A stretch of DNA of 45,401 nucleotides from Candidatus Oscillochloris fontis (lineage in GTDB: Bacteria > Chloroflexota > Chloroflexia > Chloroflexales > Chloroflexaceae), in contig NZ_RYFD01000035.1 in the NCBI RefSeq assembly GCF_004138135.1, forward strand, positions 1-45,401, read 5' to 3'. Every line of letters begins with the position of its first letter. Within the stretch, counting starts at the first letter, position 1. The translations under genes were made by a program, and so were the position numbers. Positions 38,640 to 45,401 of the stretch are shown one piece after another. Under the pieces are notes generated by a model. It saw only the letters and a list, made by a program, of their open reading frames with translations, made no database searches and had not been told where the DNA came from.

Positions 38640-41633
38640 TTACGCATCCAACTCAGCAATCAGCGCTGCGGTTGCCGCCAACAACTCACTCCCACCTAGC
38701 AGCGCCAGCGTCGGTGCCGCCCACTCCAGCGTCCGCAGGGTCTCCTCGCGGCCACTGCTGGTCGTCTGGAGGGCAGCGGCAAGCGCCGCCACGGCCTTGT
38801 CGGGGGCGATCTGGGCGTAGGTATGGGCTACGGCAACCCCGGCACGTGCACGCGCCGCAGGCCGCCGGATGTGGCGGAGCAGATCATTCGCCACATCGGG
38901 GTGCCCCGTCTCGGCGAGCGCAATTGCGATGCCCGCCATATACCGCCCCCGCGCCTCCCCACTCGTCAGCCGGGCCACATGTTCTGGAGCTAGGGCAACC
39001 TGACTCTGCCCCGCTGCCACCAACAAGGGCGCGATCAGGGTTAGCGCTCGCGCCCGTTCGCTGTCCACTTCAATTCCACTCGCCTGGTTCAAGGCAGCGA
39101 GTGGTTCACCCGATCTGGCGCGTTCAATTGCCAGATCGGCTGCACTGTGCGCCCGCTGATCATCGGCGCTCATACTATTCACGAGAACCCAACTCTCTTC
39201 CCAACCGCCCCCAGCGGCCAGGATGCGCGCAATCTCGTCCTTGGCCCAATCCCGCTCGTCATCATCATCAAGCTGAGCCAGAATCTGCTGCGCCGCGTGG
39301 TAGTCGCCACTCTGGGTGATCGCCACCGCCACCTTGGCCAAGGCGCGATCCCGTTCTTCACCAGTGGGGAGTTGGGCGGTAATCGTGAGCGCCGCCTCGC
39401 GCCGCCCAATCAGCGCGTGCGCCGCTGCTAGTGCCGCCAACAGTGGCGCACGATCATCGCCGGTGAGGCTGCCAATATCACTTGTGGCCCGTTCTAGCGC
39501 CAACATCGCCACCAAGCCATCGAGGGTCACACGCAGATCGAGCAGCGCCGCCACCCGGCTCTCCACCGCACTGATCTGCTCGGCGGCGGCCAGCGCATCA
39601 CCATCCTTCTCGGCCAACGCCAATGCGTGGGCCAGCCGCGCCAACCCACGATCCCGCTGGCCTGGACTCGGCAGCGCTTCAATCCGCGCCCAGGCCGCCC
39701 GATCATCACGCGCAGCCAGGTCACAGGCCAGTTCAATCTCCGCCCAGGCCCGCACCGTCTCTAGGCTGATCTCCTCCAGGATCATACTGCCGCGCTGATC
39801 CCCGGCACGCACCAGCGCCACCCCCACCTCAGCGCGTGCCCAAGCGCCCATACCTTCGTGCAGCACCCCGTGGGCCACGCGGCGTGCCTGCGCCAGATCG
39901 CCAGTGGCAATCAGGTGGCGGACAACCTGCGTCTCGACCATGGCCCGCCGTTCGAGGTGCTCAATCCGCTCGGCAATCTGAAGCGCCACCGTGATCGCCT
40001 CCAGGCTGATCGCAGCTTGGGCGAGGGCCACAAAGAGTTGCTCGCGCTGTTCGCGCCAGGTGGGCGAGGTGGGGTTGGCCTCCAGATCGAGGGCGCGTGA
40101 GAGCAGCCGCATCGCCGAGGTGCGCATTCGCCCCGCATAACAGATCTCACCCAAACGGCGCAGGATCTGGGCCTTGTCCATCCCATCGGGCAGCCGTTCC
40201 ACCAACTCCGTCACCCGCTTGAGCGCCGCATCGCGGCTACCCTGTTCCAGCCCCAGCGTCAGGGCGGCAACCGCGCTATCCGCATCCAGGCTGCGCGCAC
40301 GGGTCGCGAGCATGCCGGTAAGGGTAGCCGCCCGAATCAGGCGCACAATTGGCCCGGATGCGGCAGCGTGCAGTTCCCATGCCGCATCACGTTGTGCATC
40401 GGCCAGCGAGGCCAAGCGCGAATGGTTACGCACCCACTCGTGCGAGGTGACTTGGGCCAGCCGGGTGGCGCGTTCGCTCGGCGGGCCAAGGGCGGCGTGG
40501 CGTGCCAGATTACGGGCCAGGTAACGCAATCCCGGCGTGGCCTGATTAATCGGGCGACTCAGGTGGTGCAACGCCAGCGCCGCGAGGGCGTCGTGGCTTG
40601 CGCTCAAGCGATCATCCCCGGCGAGCTTGGCAATCAGTGGCGCGAAGGCCGGATGGGCCAGACTAGCCAGGAACAGCGGGCCATCGCTCCCCGCCTGCAT
40701 GGTGAGGTCAATCAGTTCCAGGCTCTCCCAGCCACTGAGCAGCGGCTCCGGGTCGGTCTGCACGAGTTCAGCGATCACCAGGAGTGGCAGTGGCTCAGCG
40801 GCGGCGGCCAACAGCAACGCCACCTGCTGTGCGCTGCTATCCAAGCTCTGCCACCAGAGACCGAGCAACCCTTCCAACCCTAGCGGTGGGCTACGCAGAT
40901 CGAGCGACCCGGACTCATGCCAGCACAGTGCCAGCCGCAGATAGAGCAGGTTGCCCTGGGCCGCATGGATCACCGCAGAGCGCTGCGTCTCTTCAACATC
41001 GGCCAAGATCTGGGCGCTGAGAGCCACCATATCGGGATCAGCGGCGGGGAGCGTGAGCCGCAGACGTGGCACGCTGGGCAGTGGGGTGCCGGGGACACAC
41101 CCGACCACCACGGTCAACCCGGCTGGGATCTCGCCGGGTACAATCGGCGGGAAGGGGCTTGTGGGTGGGGCATGCGGGTTGGGCAGATCGATCAGCAGCA
41201 CCAACGGCTGCCCCGCACTTGCCAGCGCCTCACCGAGCAAACGATCCAGCGCCATCGGATCAGTCAGCGCGGCGGGGTCAATCAAGGGCAACCCCGGACG
41301 CCAGAGGGCAATGATCTGGGCATAGAGCGCCGCCAAACCCAGCGGCTCATCATCAGCCAGCCAGAGGGGGAAGGGTTGCTGCGCCGCGAGCGCCACAAGG
41401 AGGCTCGTCACGCCCGTTCCCGGTGCGCCTTCAAGAACCACCAGCCCCCCAGCGGGGTCGGCGCAGGCGTGCTGGAGAGACTCTAGGAGGGTAGGCCGGG
41501 GGAGCGCGCGGGAGAGCGCGGCAACTGCGCGAGCCGCTTGACGCTGGAGCGTCGGGGCAACTTCGGCATGCAGCGCGGGGAAGGACTCAAGGGCAGCGAA
41601 GGCTTGTGGCAGAAGGCTTGTCATCATGGGCAT
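38640..41633 (-). CDS. STAND-like protein with altered P-loop and long helical-repeat region
   Basis: A 997-residue protein. Residues 45-330 resemble a STAND/AAA-type NTPase: a Walker A-like GAPGTGVTS at 69-77 in which Val replaces the usual Lys, and a Walker B-like PLVLLIDLPNP at 143-153. From about 370 to the end the sequence is an alpha-solenoid of Ala/Leu-rich helical pairs (TPR- or ARM-like, for example LAQARRVAHGVLHEG, RDRALAKVAVAIT). Such architecture belongs to signalling or defence ATPases in which the repeats bind a ligand. ATP hydrolysis is doubtful without the lysine. It starts next to repeat R6 and converges on the peptidase operon; no output domain is evident. Confidence 0.6.
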   Translation of the reverse strand: MPMMTSLLPQAFAALESFPALHAEVAPTLQRQAARAVAALSRALPRPTLLESLQHACADPAGGLVVLEGAPGTGVTSLLVALAAQQPFPLWLADDEPLGLAALYAQIIALWRPGLPLIDPAALTDPMALDRLLGEALASAGQPLVLLIDLPNPHAPPTSPFPPIVPGEIPAGLTVVVGCVPGTPLPSVPRLRLTLPAADPDMVALSAQILADVEETQRSAVIHAAQGNLLYLRLALCWHESGSLDLRSPPLGLEGLLGLWWQSLDSSAQQVALLLAAAAEPLPLLVIAELVQTDPEPLLSGWESLELIDLTMQAGSDGPLFLASLAHPAFAPLIAKLAGDDRLSASHDALAALALHHLSRPINQATPGLRYLARNLARHAALGPPSERATRLAQVTSHEWVRNHSRLASLADAQRDAAWELHAAASGPIVRLIRAATLTGMLATRARSLDADSAVAALTLGLEQGSRDAALKRVTELVERLPDGMDKAQILRRLGEICYAGRMRTSAMRLLSRALDLEANPTSPTWREQREQLFVALAQAAISLEAITVALQIAERIEHLERRAMVETQVVRHLIATGDLAQARRVAHGVLHEGMGAWARAEVGVALVRAGDQRGSMILEEISLETVRAWAEIELACDLAARDDRAAWARIEALPSPGQRDRGLARLAHALALAEKDGDALAAAEQISAVESRVAALLDLRVTLDGLVAMLALERATSDIGSLTGDDRAPLLAALAAAHALIGRREAALTITAQLPTGEERDRALAKVAVAITQSGDYHAAQQILAQLDDDDERDWAKDEIARILAAGGGWEESWVLVNSMSADDQRAHSAADLAIERARSGEPLAALNQASGIEVDSERARALTLIAPLLVAAGQSQVALAPEHVARLTSGEARGRYMAGIAIALAETGHPDVANDLLRHIRRPAARARAGVAVAHTYAQIAPDKAVAALAAALQTTSSGREETLRTLEWAAPTLALLGGSELLAATAALIAELDA

Positions 41634-41640
41634 CCCGTAG

Positions 41641-41777
41641 GAGCATGGGCAAACCCCTTGGGACTATGCCCCAAACCCCAGTTTTTGCGGTTGTGTGGCG
41701 GCTTCGCCGCCACACAACCGCAAAAAAAGATCTTCGGGGGCAGCAAAGCCGCCCCCGAACCTCCACCAGAGGTGGTT
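41641..41777. repeat. Family B three-hairpin element (R6)
   Basis: Hairpin 1 (CTTGGGACTATGCCCCAA), central stem GCGGTTGTGTGGCGGC paired with GCCGCCACACAACCGC, a 7-A run, then hairpin 3. It fills the gap between rplL and the STAND-like gene, with its right end 1 bp from the rplL stop. Confidence 0.82.
41722..41757 (-). terminator. Probable terminator of the rplJL operon, formed by family B DNA
   Basis: On the minus strand CGGGGGC (41751-41757) pairs with GCCCCCG (41735-41741), followed by GAAGATC and a run of seven T. This is a good intrinsic terminator about 20 bp downstream of rplL and is made entirely of repeat R6. Confidence 0.7.
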
Positions 41778-41778
41778 T

Positions 41779-42171
41779 TTACTTGATCTCGATTGTGGCA
41801 CCAGTCTCGGCCAGCTTGGCCTTGGCAGCCTCAGCATCTTCCTTGCTGACAGCCTCCTTGACCGGCTTGGGAGCAGCCTCGACCAGATCCTTGGCTTCCT
41901 TGAGGCCCAGGCTGGTCAGTTCGCGTACCACCTTGATGACGGCGATCTTGTTGGGGCCGACTTCCTTGAGGATGACATCGAACTCAGTCTTCTCCTCAAC
42001 CGGAGCCGCCGCCTCAGCCGCTGCCACCGGGGCTGCGAAGCCACCCATCATCATCGGGGCAGCCGCCGTCACGCCCCACTTCTCCTCCATGGTCTTCTTC
42101 AGCTCGACCAGCTCAAGGACGTTCAGGGTCTCGATCGACTCAATAATCGCCGCAATCTTCTCGCTCGACAT
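41779..42171 (-). CDS. rplL: 50S ribosomal protein L7/L12
   Basis: A 130-residue stalk protein. The N-terminal dimerisation domain ([20 protein letters not shown]), a flexible Ala/Pro/Glu hinge ([15 protein letters not shown]) and the C-terminal factor-binding domain ([38 protein letters not shown]) are in the expected order. AAGGAG before the ATG at 42171 decides the start over a longer upstream frame. It recruits GTPase factors including EF-Tu, whose gene closes the window. It is co-transcribed with rplJ, 70 bp upstream. Confidence 0.97.
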   Translation of the reverse strand: MSSEKIAAIIESIETLNVLELVELKKTMEEKWGVTAAAPMMMGGFAAPVAAAEAAAPVEEKTEFDVILKEVGPNKIAVIKVVRELTSLGLKEAKDLVEAAPKPVKEAVSKEDAEAAKAKLAETGATIEIK

Positions 42172-42241
42172 TACGTTATGCTCCTTAAAAGAAATGATGA
42201 ACTTACAAGAGACAATCAACCAGGACGCACATGATCAGCAA

Positions 42242-42778
42242 CTAGGCCGCGTCGCTGGCCGGCTGCATCTGATCGATGCGTGCCTGAAGGGTGTAGACCA
42301 CATTGGAAACTGCGGCATTGAGCACACCGACCACACCGGAGACGGGGGCCGAGATCCCACCGAGTACCTGTGCCAGCGCCTCTTCGCGGGTGGGCAACTT
42401 GGTTACATTCTCCAGGCCATCCGCCGGAATGAGGCTGGAACCAAGGAGACCGCCGCGTAGCACCAGCGGCTTGACCGGCTTGTTGCTGGCATCCAGCAAA
42501 ATCTTCGCGACCTTAGAGATATTGTCATACGCGAACGTAATTGCCGTGGGGCCTTCGAGCAGCGGCTCAATCGTCTCGCGCCCGGTATTGCGGGCAGCCA
42601 GACGCAGCAGCGTATTCTTGGCGACCACCATTTCGGCACCGTTCTCGCGCAGTTTGCTGCGCAGCGCCGTCAATTCAGCCATCGAGAAGCCCCGGTAGTC
42701 GGCGACGACCGCAAGCTGCATGCGCTCCATTTTGTCGGTCAGATCATCAACAATCTCAACCTTACGTGGTGTTGGCAT
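42242..42778 (-). CDS. rplJ: 50S ribosomal protein L10
   Basis: A 178-residue stalk base protein. MPTPRKVEIVDDLTDKMERM, VADYRGFSMAELTALRSKLR and VVAKNTLLRLAARN are the rRNA-binding part, and the C-terminal helix binds L7/L12 dimers. AGGAGGTGAATACA gives a near-ideal ribosome site for the ATG at 42778. A long untranslated leader with an attenuator precedes it, consistent with autoregulation by the L10-L12 complex. Confidence 0.97.
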   Translation of the reverse strand: MPTPRKVEIVDDLTDKMERMQLAVVADYRGFSMAELTALRSKLRENGAEMVVAKNTLLRLAARNTGRETIEPLLEGPTAITFAYDNISKVAKILLDASNKPVKPLVLRGGLLGSSLIPADGLENVTKLPTREEALAQVLGGISAPVSGVVGVLNAAVSNVVYTLQARIDQMQPASDAA

Positions 42779-42812
42779 TGTATTCACCTCCTCTCTTGGT
42801 TGGACATAGATC

Positions 42813-42844
42813 AAAAAAACCACCGTGTCAGCCAGACACCGTGG
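42813..42844 (-). terminator. Attenuator of the rplJL leader
   Basis: On the minus strand CCACGGTGTC, loop TGGCT, GACACGGTGG (9 of 10 pairs), followed by TTTTTTT, 34 bp before the rplJ ATG. Placed between the L10 leader fold and the coding region, it looks like a regulated terminator. Confidence 0.75.
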
Positions 42845-42892
42845 CGAAGAAACACACACATGGTTGAGCGGAGAACATCCGCCGCATCACAT

Positions 42893-42970
42893 CCGTGCAA
42901 CCTCGGCTGGCGGCCTGCTGGCCATTAAGGGGCGCCCGTGCGACCCACCGTGCTGTCTGGGGTGGCTATC
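42893..42970 (-). ncRNA. Ribosomal protein L10 leader
   Basis: The minus strand reads CCCAGACAGCACGGTGGG, then CCCCTTAATGGCCAGCAGGC and GCCAGCCGAGGTTG. The order AGACAGC..., TTAATG..., GCCGAGGTT is the conserved core of the L10 leader found before rplJL in many bacteria, where L10(L12) binding switches the downstream terminator. Confidence 0.8.
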
Positions 42971-42989
42971 TAGTTATTGAACCGTGCCG

Positions 42990-42998
42990 ATTATACCA
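42990..42998 (-). promoter_or_regulatory. Extended -10 promoter of rplJL
   Basis: On the minus strand TGGTATAAT (42998-42990) is an extended -10 box with no clear -35. It lies about 20 bp upstream of the L10 leader and gives rplJL a start separate from rplKA. Confidence 0.6.
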
Positions 42999-43003
42999 TA
43001 TCT

Positions 43004-43048
43004 TTTGCGCTTGTTTTTGACGGCTTCGCCGTCAAAAACAAGCGCAAA
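43004..43048. repeat. Family B central hairpin only (R7)
   Basis: TTTGCGCTTGTTTTTGACGG pairs perfectly with its complement across CTTCG, a 20-bp stem. Only the central hairpin of family B is present, again with a different outer stem sequence. It lies 14 bp after the rplA stop and just upstream of the rplJL promoter, where it could end rplKA transcription. Confidence 0.7.
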
Positions 43049-43061
43049 GAGGATTTGAGGC

Positions 43062-43778
43062 TTAGCTCAGCGCCAAGGTCTGCGCGAGGCTCGGATTGAG
43101 CGGGATTCCCGGCCCCATGGTGCTAGTGAGCGTCACCGTGCGGATGTAGGTTCCCTTAGCCCCACTCGGCTTAGCGGCCTTGACTGCGTCCATCAGGGCA
43201 ATGAAGTTCTCGGTGATCTGCTCAGGGGTAAAGCTAACCTTCCCGATGGCCACATGCAAGATACCGGTCTTATCGTTACGGAACTCGACACGCCCACCGC
43301 GCACTTCGCGGATGGTACGCGGCAGTTCCTCGGCGGGAACGATAGTACCGCTCTTGGGGTTGGGCATCAAGCCACGCGGACCGAGCTTACGCCCGATGCG
43401 ACCGACCTTACCCATCATGTCAGGGCTGGCAATTGCCACATCGAAATCGAAGAAATTCTCCTTATCGATGCGAGCAATCAGGTCATCACTCCCGGCGAAA
43501 TCGGCACCGGCATCGAGGGCGGCCTGAATCGCCTCACCCTGGGCGAAGACCAACACGCGCACCGTCTTACCGGTACCGTGGGGGAGTGCCACCGTGGTGC
43601 GGATATTCTGATCGGCGTGGCGCGGGTCGATCCCCAGGCGCATATGCACCTCAATCGTGGCATCAAACTCGACGAAGGAGGTCTCCTTCACCAGATTGAT
43701 CGCCTCTTCGGGGCTATAAAACTGGTCTTGATCGACCTTTGCGGCTGCCGCGAGATACTTCTTACCGTGCTTCGGCAT
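43062..43778 (-). CDS. rplA: 50S ribosomal protein L1
   Basis: A 238-residue protein of standard length. MPKHGKKYLAAAAKVDQDQF, the FDATIEVHMRLGIDPRHADQ segment, GRKLGPRGLMPNPKSGT and the closing SGAKGTYIRTVTLTSTMGPG are strongly conserved. L1 binds 23S rRNA at the E-site stalk and often represses its own operon. AAAGGAATCTCTGC precedes the ATG at 43778. It follows rplK by 75 bp. Confidence 0.98.
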   Translation of the reverse strand: MPKHGKKYLAAAAKVDQDQFYSPEEAINLVKETSFVEFDATIEVHMRLGIDPRHADQNIRTTVALPHGTGKTVRVLVFAQGEAIQAALDAGADFAGSDDLIARIDKENFFDFDVAIASPDMMGKVGRIGRKLGPRGLMPNPKSGTIVPAEELPRTIREVRGGRVEFRNDKTGILHVAIGKVSFTPEQITENFIALMDAVKAAKPSGAKGTYIRTVTLTSTMGPGIPLNPSLAQTLALS

Positions 43779-43853
43779 TGCAGAGATTCCTTTCGTGGTC
43801 AGACGGGCCTCAGGCCCTCCCACAGGGTCAGACGCCCCAGTGGGGGCGTACTG

Positions 43854-44279
43854 CTAATCAACAATCTTAATGCCCATGCTGCGGGCGGTTCCGGCGATAA
43901 TCTTCTCGGCCCCTTCGACATCAAGGGCGTTCATATCGGGCAGCTTCTGCTGGGCGATCTGGCGCAACTGGGCACGGGTAATCTGGCCCGCCGTGGTGCG
44001 GTTGGGCGTTCCCGAACCCTTCGGGGCACCAGCAGCCTTGCGCAGCAGATCGGCAGCCGGCGGGGTGAGCAGCTTGACCTGGAAGGAGCGATCCGAATAG
44101 ATCGTGATCTCAACCGGCACAATACTCCCGGCCTGTGAGGAGGTCTTCTCGTTATACTCCTTCACAAAGCCCATGATGTTAATACCGTACTGGCCCAGGG
44201 CGGGGCCGACGGGCGGGGCCGGAGTGGCCTTTCCAGCCGGAAGCTGGAGCTTAACAACCGCGACGAGTTTCTTTGCCAC
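43854..44279 (-). CDS. rplK: 50S ribosomal protein L11
   Basis: A 141-residue protein, exactly the usual length, starting at GTG (44279-44277) behind AGAGGAG; the frame continues upstream but without family similarity. [20 protein letters not shown] and [19 protein letters not shown] are the N-terminal landmarks, and [18 protein letters not shown] closes the rRNA-binding domain. It forms part of the GTPase-associated centre. Confidence 0.97.
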   Translation of the reverse strand: MAKKLVAVVKLQLPAGKATPAPPVGPALGQYGINIMGFVKEYNEKTSSQAGSIVPVEITIYSDRSFQVKLLTPPAADLLRKAAGAPKGSGTPNRTTAGQITRAQLRQIAQQKLPDMNALDVEGAEKIIAGTARSMGIKIVD

Positions 44280-44380
44280 AACGATACTCCTCTGTAATGG
44301 AGTGAGGGCGTTTGCCCGCTCCTCCCTCGCCACACCGTTCGGCTTCGTCAAACCGGCGGCGAGGTGTCAGACATACGTGT

Positions 44381-44398
44381 GGGGGCCAAACGGCCCCC
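44381..44398. repeat. Short GC hairpin between nusG and rplK
   Basis: GGGGGCC-AAAC-GGCCCCC, a 7-bp stem without a T-tract. It may mark a pause or processing site between nusG and rplK. Confidence 0.45.
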
Positions 44399-44430
44399 AG
44401 CATACCGCAAACGAAGCTTGCGGGTAGAAC

Positions 44431-45012
44431 CTAATCCACGAGCCGCGTGACCTGGAGGAAATCTAGTTCCACCGGCGCTTCGCGCCCGAAGAACGAAACC
44501 AGGACGCGCACCCGCCCGCGCTCGTGATCGATGGCATCAACGATGCCCTCGAAATCGGTGAATGGCCCATCGGTAATCTTGACCGCCTGGCCCTTCTGGT
44601 AGCTGACGCGCACCTTGGGTGCCTCGCCCTCCATCTGCTTGAGGATGGTCTTGACTTCATCGTCCTCAAGGGCAGTGGGCCGATTACCATGGCCGACAAA
44701 GCTGGTCACACCCGGCGTATTGCGCACTACATACCAGGAATCATCGGTCATGTGCATCTGCACCAGCACATAGCCGGGGTAGATTTTCTTGTTGACCGTG
44801 CGGCGCTGGCCGTTCTTGATCTCGATCTCCTCTTCGGTTGGCACGATCACACGGAAGATCTGGTTACGCATCTCCATCGAATCGATGCGATGCTCCAGAT
44901 TCTGCTTCACCTTGTTCTCGTAGCCTGAATACGTGTGGATCACGTACCAGCGCCGTTCCTCGGAGGTCTCGGTGCTCTCTTTTTTTTCTTCCTCTGCCAA
45001 GGCAGCCCTCAC
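44431..45012 (-). CDS. nusG: Transcription termination/antitermination protein NusG
   Basis: A 193-residue protein. After an acidic N-terminal tail of about 20 residues, RRWYVIHTYSGYENKVKQNL opens the NGN domain, with KKIYPGYVLVQMHMTDDSWY and VRNTPGVTSFVGHGNRPTAL within it. The C-terminal KOW domain is VKITDGPFTDFEGIVDAIDH followed by a short strand. It binds RNA polymerase and links it to Rho or the ribosome. It lies 11 bp after secE, as in most bacteria. Confidence 0.97.
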   Translation of the reverse strand: MRAALAEEEKKESTETSEERRWYVIHTYSGYENKVKQNLEHRIDSMEMRNQIFRVIVPTEEEIEIKNGQRRTVNKKIYPGYVLVQMHMTDDSWYVVRNTPGVTSFVGHGNRPTALEDDEVKTILKQMEGEAPKVRVSYQKGQAVKITDGPFTDFEGIVDAIDHERGRVRVLVSFFGREAPVELDFLQVTRLVD

Positions 45013-45023
45013 ATCACTAGCTC

Positions 45024-45251
45024 TTAACTCAGAAGCGACACGAGCTGCGTGTACAGGAACAGGAAGATCGAATCGCCAATAAACAGAATCAAGCCAATAG
45101 TCACAGAGATGGCGATGACGACGATCGTCAGACGAGTCGTCTCTTCACGGTTGGGCCAGACGACCTTCCGCAGTTCACTACGTGTCTCACGGATGGTGCG
45201 GGCAACCGCATTTTCCTGCTGCTCTAGCTCTTTTTCTTTGGCCACGGCCAT
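45024..45251 (-). CDS. secE: Preprotein translocase subunit SecE
   Basis: A 75-residue protein with a single membrane span (about 47-70). The conserved amphipathic SecE segment is present as RETRSELRKVVWPNREETTR before the span. It stabilises SecY in the translocon. Short single-span SecE is usual outside the Enterobacteria. It begins 76 bp after tuf with no tRNA gene between them. Confidence 0.95.
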   Translation of the reverse strand: MAVAKEKELEQQENAVARTIRETRSELRKVVWPNREETTRLTIVVIAISVTIGLILFIGDSIFLFLYTQLVSLLS

Positions 45252-45281
45252 TCTATTCCCTTAGCCGAATGTGAAGCAACT

Positions 45282-45313
45282 ACGCAGGGGTTCAGTTCGC
45301 TGAACCCCTGCGT
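45282..45313 (-). terminator. Strong hairpin between tuf and secE
   Basis: ACGCAGGGGTTCAG-TTCG-CTGAACCCCTGCGT, a perfect 14-bp stem capped by a TTCG-type tetraloop (CGAA on the transcribed strand). No T-run follows on the minus strand, so it may be a partial terminator or an mRNA stabiliser for tuf. Confidence 0.7.
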
Positions 45314-45327
45314 CGTCAGTGCTTCGA

Positions 45328-45401
45328 TTATTCGACAATCTTGGTGACAACACCCGCGCCGACGGTACGCCCACCCTCACGGATGGCGAAGCGCAGACCC
45401 T
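45328..45401 (-). CDS. tuf: Elongation factor Tu, C-terminal fragment, runs off the window
   Basis: The minus strand reads GLRFAIREGGRTVGAGVVTK followed by IVE and TAA at 45330-45328. This is the invariant end of EF-Tu domain III. Only the last 24 codons or so are in the window. Its position upstream of secE-nusG-rplKAJL is the usual bacterial arrangement. Confidence 0.95.
   Translation of the reverse strand, partial: GLRFAIREGGRTVGAGVVTKIVE

Noticed and set aside
45252-45327. tRNA-Trp between tuf and secE, as in many bacteria
   Set aside because: The 76-bp gap holds only the 14-bp hairpin; no cloverleaf can be drawn.

Overview
The window looks like chromosomal DNA of a free-living, GC-rich bacterium, most probably a member of the Chloroflexota (Chloroflexus/Oscillochloris-like). 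That assignment is an inference from protein style and from several families of short palindromic repeats; there is no rRNA in the window to test it. The core genes are intact: tig-clpP-clpX, and secE-nusG-rplK-rplA-rplJ-rplL behind tuf.

Layout. 1-6.2 kb (minus): the 5' end of a transposase, a methyltransferase, an ABC polysaccharide exporter whose permease carries a Wzz-like N-terminal half, and a polysaccharide deacetylase. 6.3-13.1 kb: a transposase remnant, a nitroreductase, a membrane-anchored degenerate CHAT protein, a three-gene minus operon (hydrolase, ogt, S51 peptidase with a CysS-like tail), a Crp/Fnr regulator, an orphan HicB-like protein and a 7Fe ferredoxin. 13.1-20.3 kb (minus): a MocA-like/SelA pair, then a four-gene operon with a canonical phosphohexomutase, an apparently inactive phosphohexomutase, a membrane-bound YvcK-like protein and a GlmU-like acyltransferase. 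20.3-27 kb (plus): an IS200/IS605-type right-end remnant, tig (with a long acidic insert), clpP, clpX, a response regulator, upp and a WecA/TagO-like transferase. 27-31.8 kb: a YiaA-like protein, a Dpm1-like mannosyltransferase and two paralogous GT-C-like membrane proteins. 31.8-41.6 kb: a two-component cluster leading into an operon that encodes a clan-CD (caspase/gingipain-like) cysteine peptidase, a helical protein with a hydrophobic C-terminus, a small protein homologous to the peptidase's own C-terminal domain, and SufE. A STAND-like protein with an altered P-loop converges on this operon. 41.6-45.4 kb (minus): the ribosomal protein/nusG/secE cluster, with an L10 leader and attenuator, ending in the 3' end of tuf.

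Two signals stand out. First, the HK/RR-peptidase-helical protein operon (about 31.8-38.5 kb) has the composition expected of a regulated proteolytic stress or conflict system and matches nothing I can name. Second, the intergenic DNA carries at least two families of short non-autonomous elements. Family A (about 90-185 bp, ends GTAACTGTTCACAC) is flanked by 8-bp target duplications at four loci, which shows real transposition. Family B (about 130-150 bp) folds into three successive hairpins whose central stem changes on both arms between copies, and at rplL it appears to serve as the terminator.

The genes fit an envelope and surface-polysaccharide theme: undecaprenyl-linked initiation (WecA-like), polyprenyl-phosphomannose synthesis with GT-C-like enzymes, sugar-phosphate mutases and amino-sugar activation, ABC export with built-in chain-length control, and deacetylation. 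Around this sit protein quality control (Tig/ClpXP) and translation genes.
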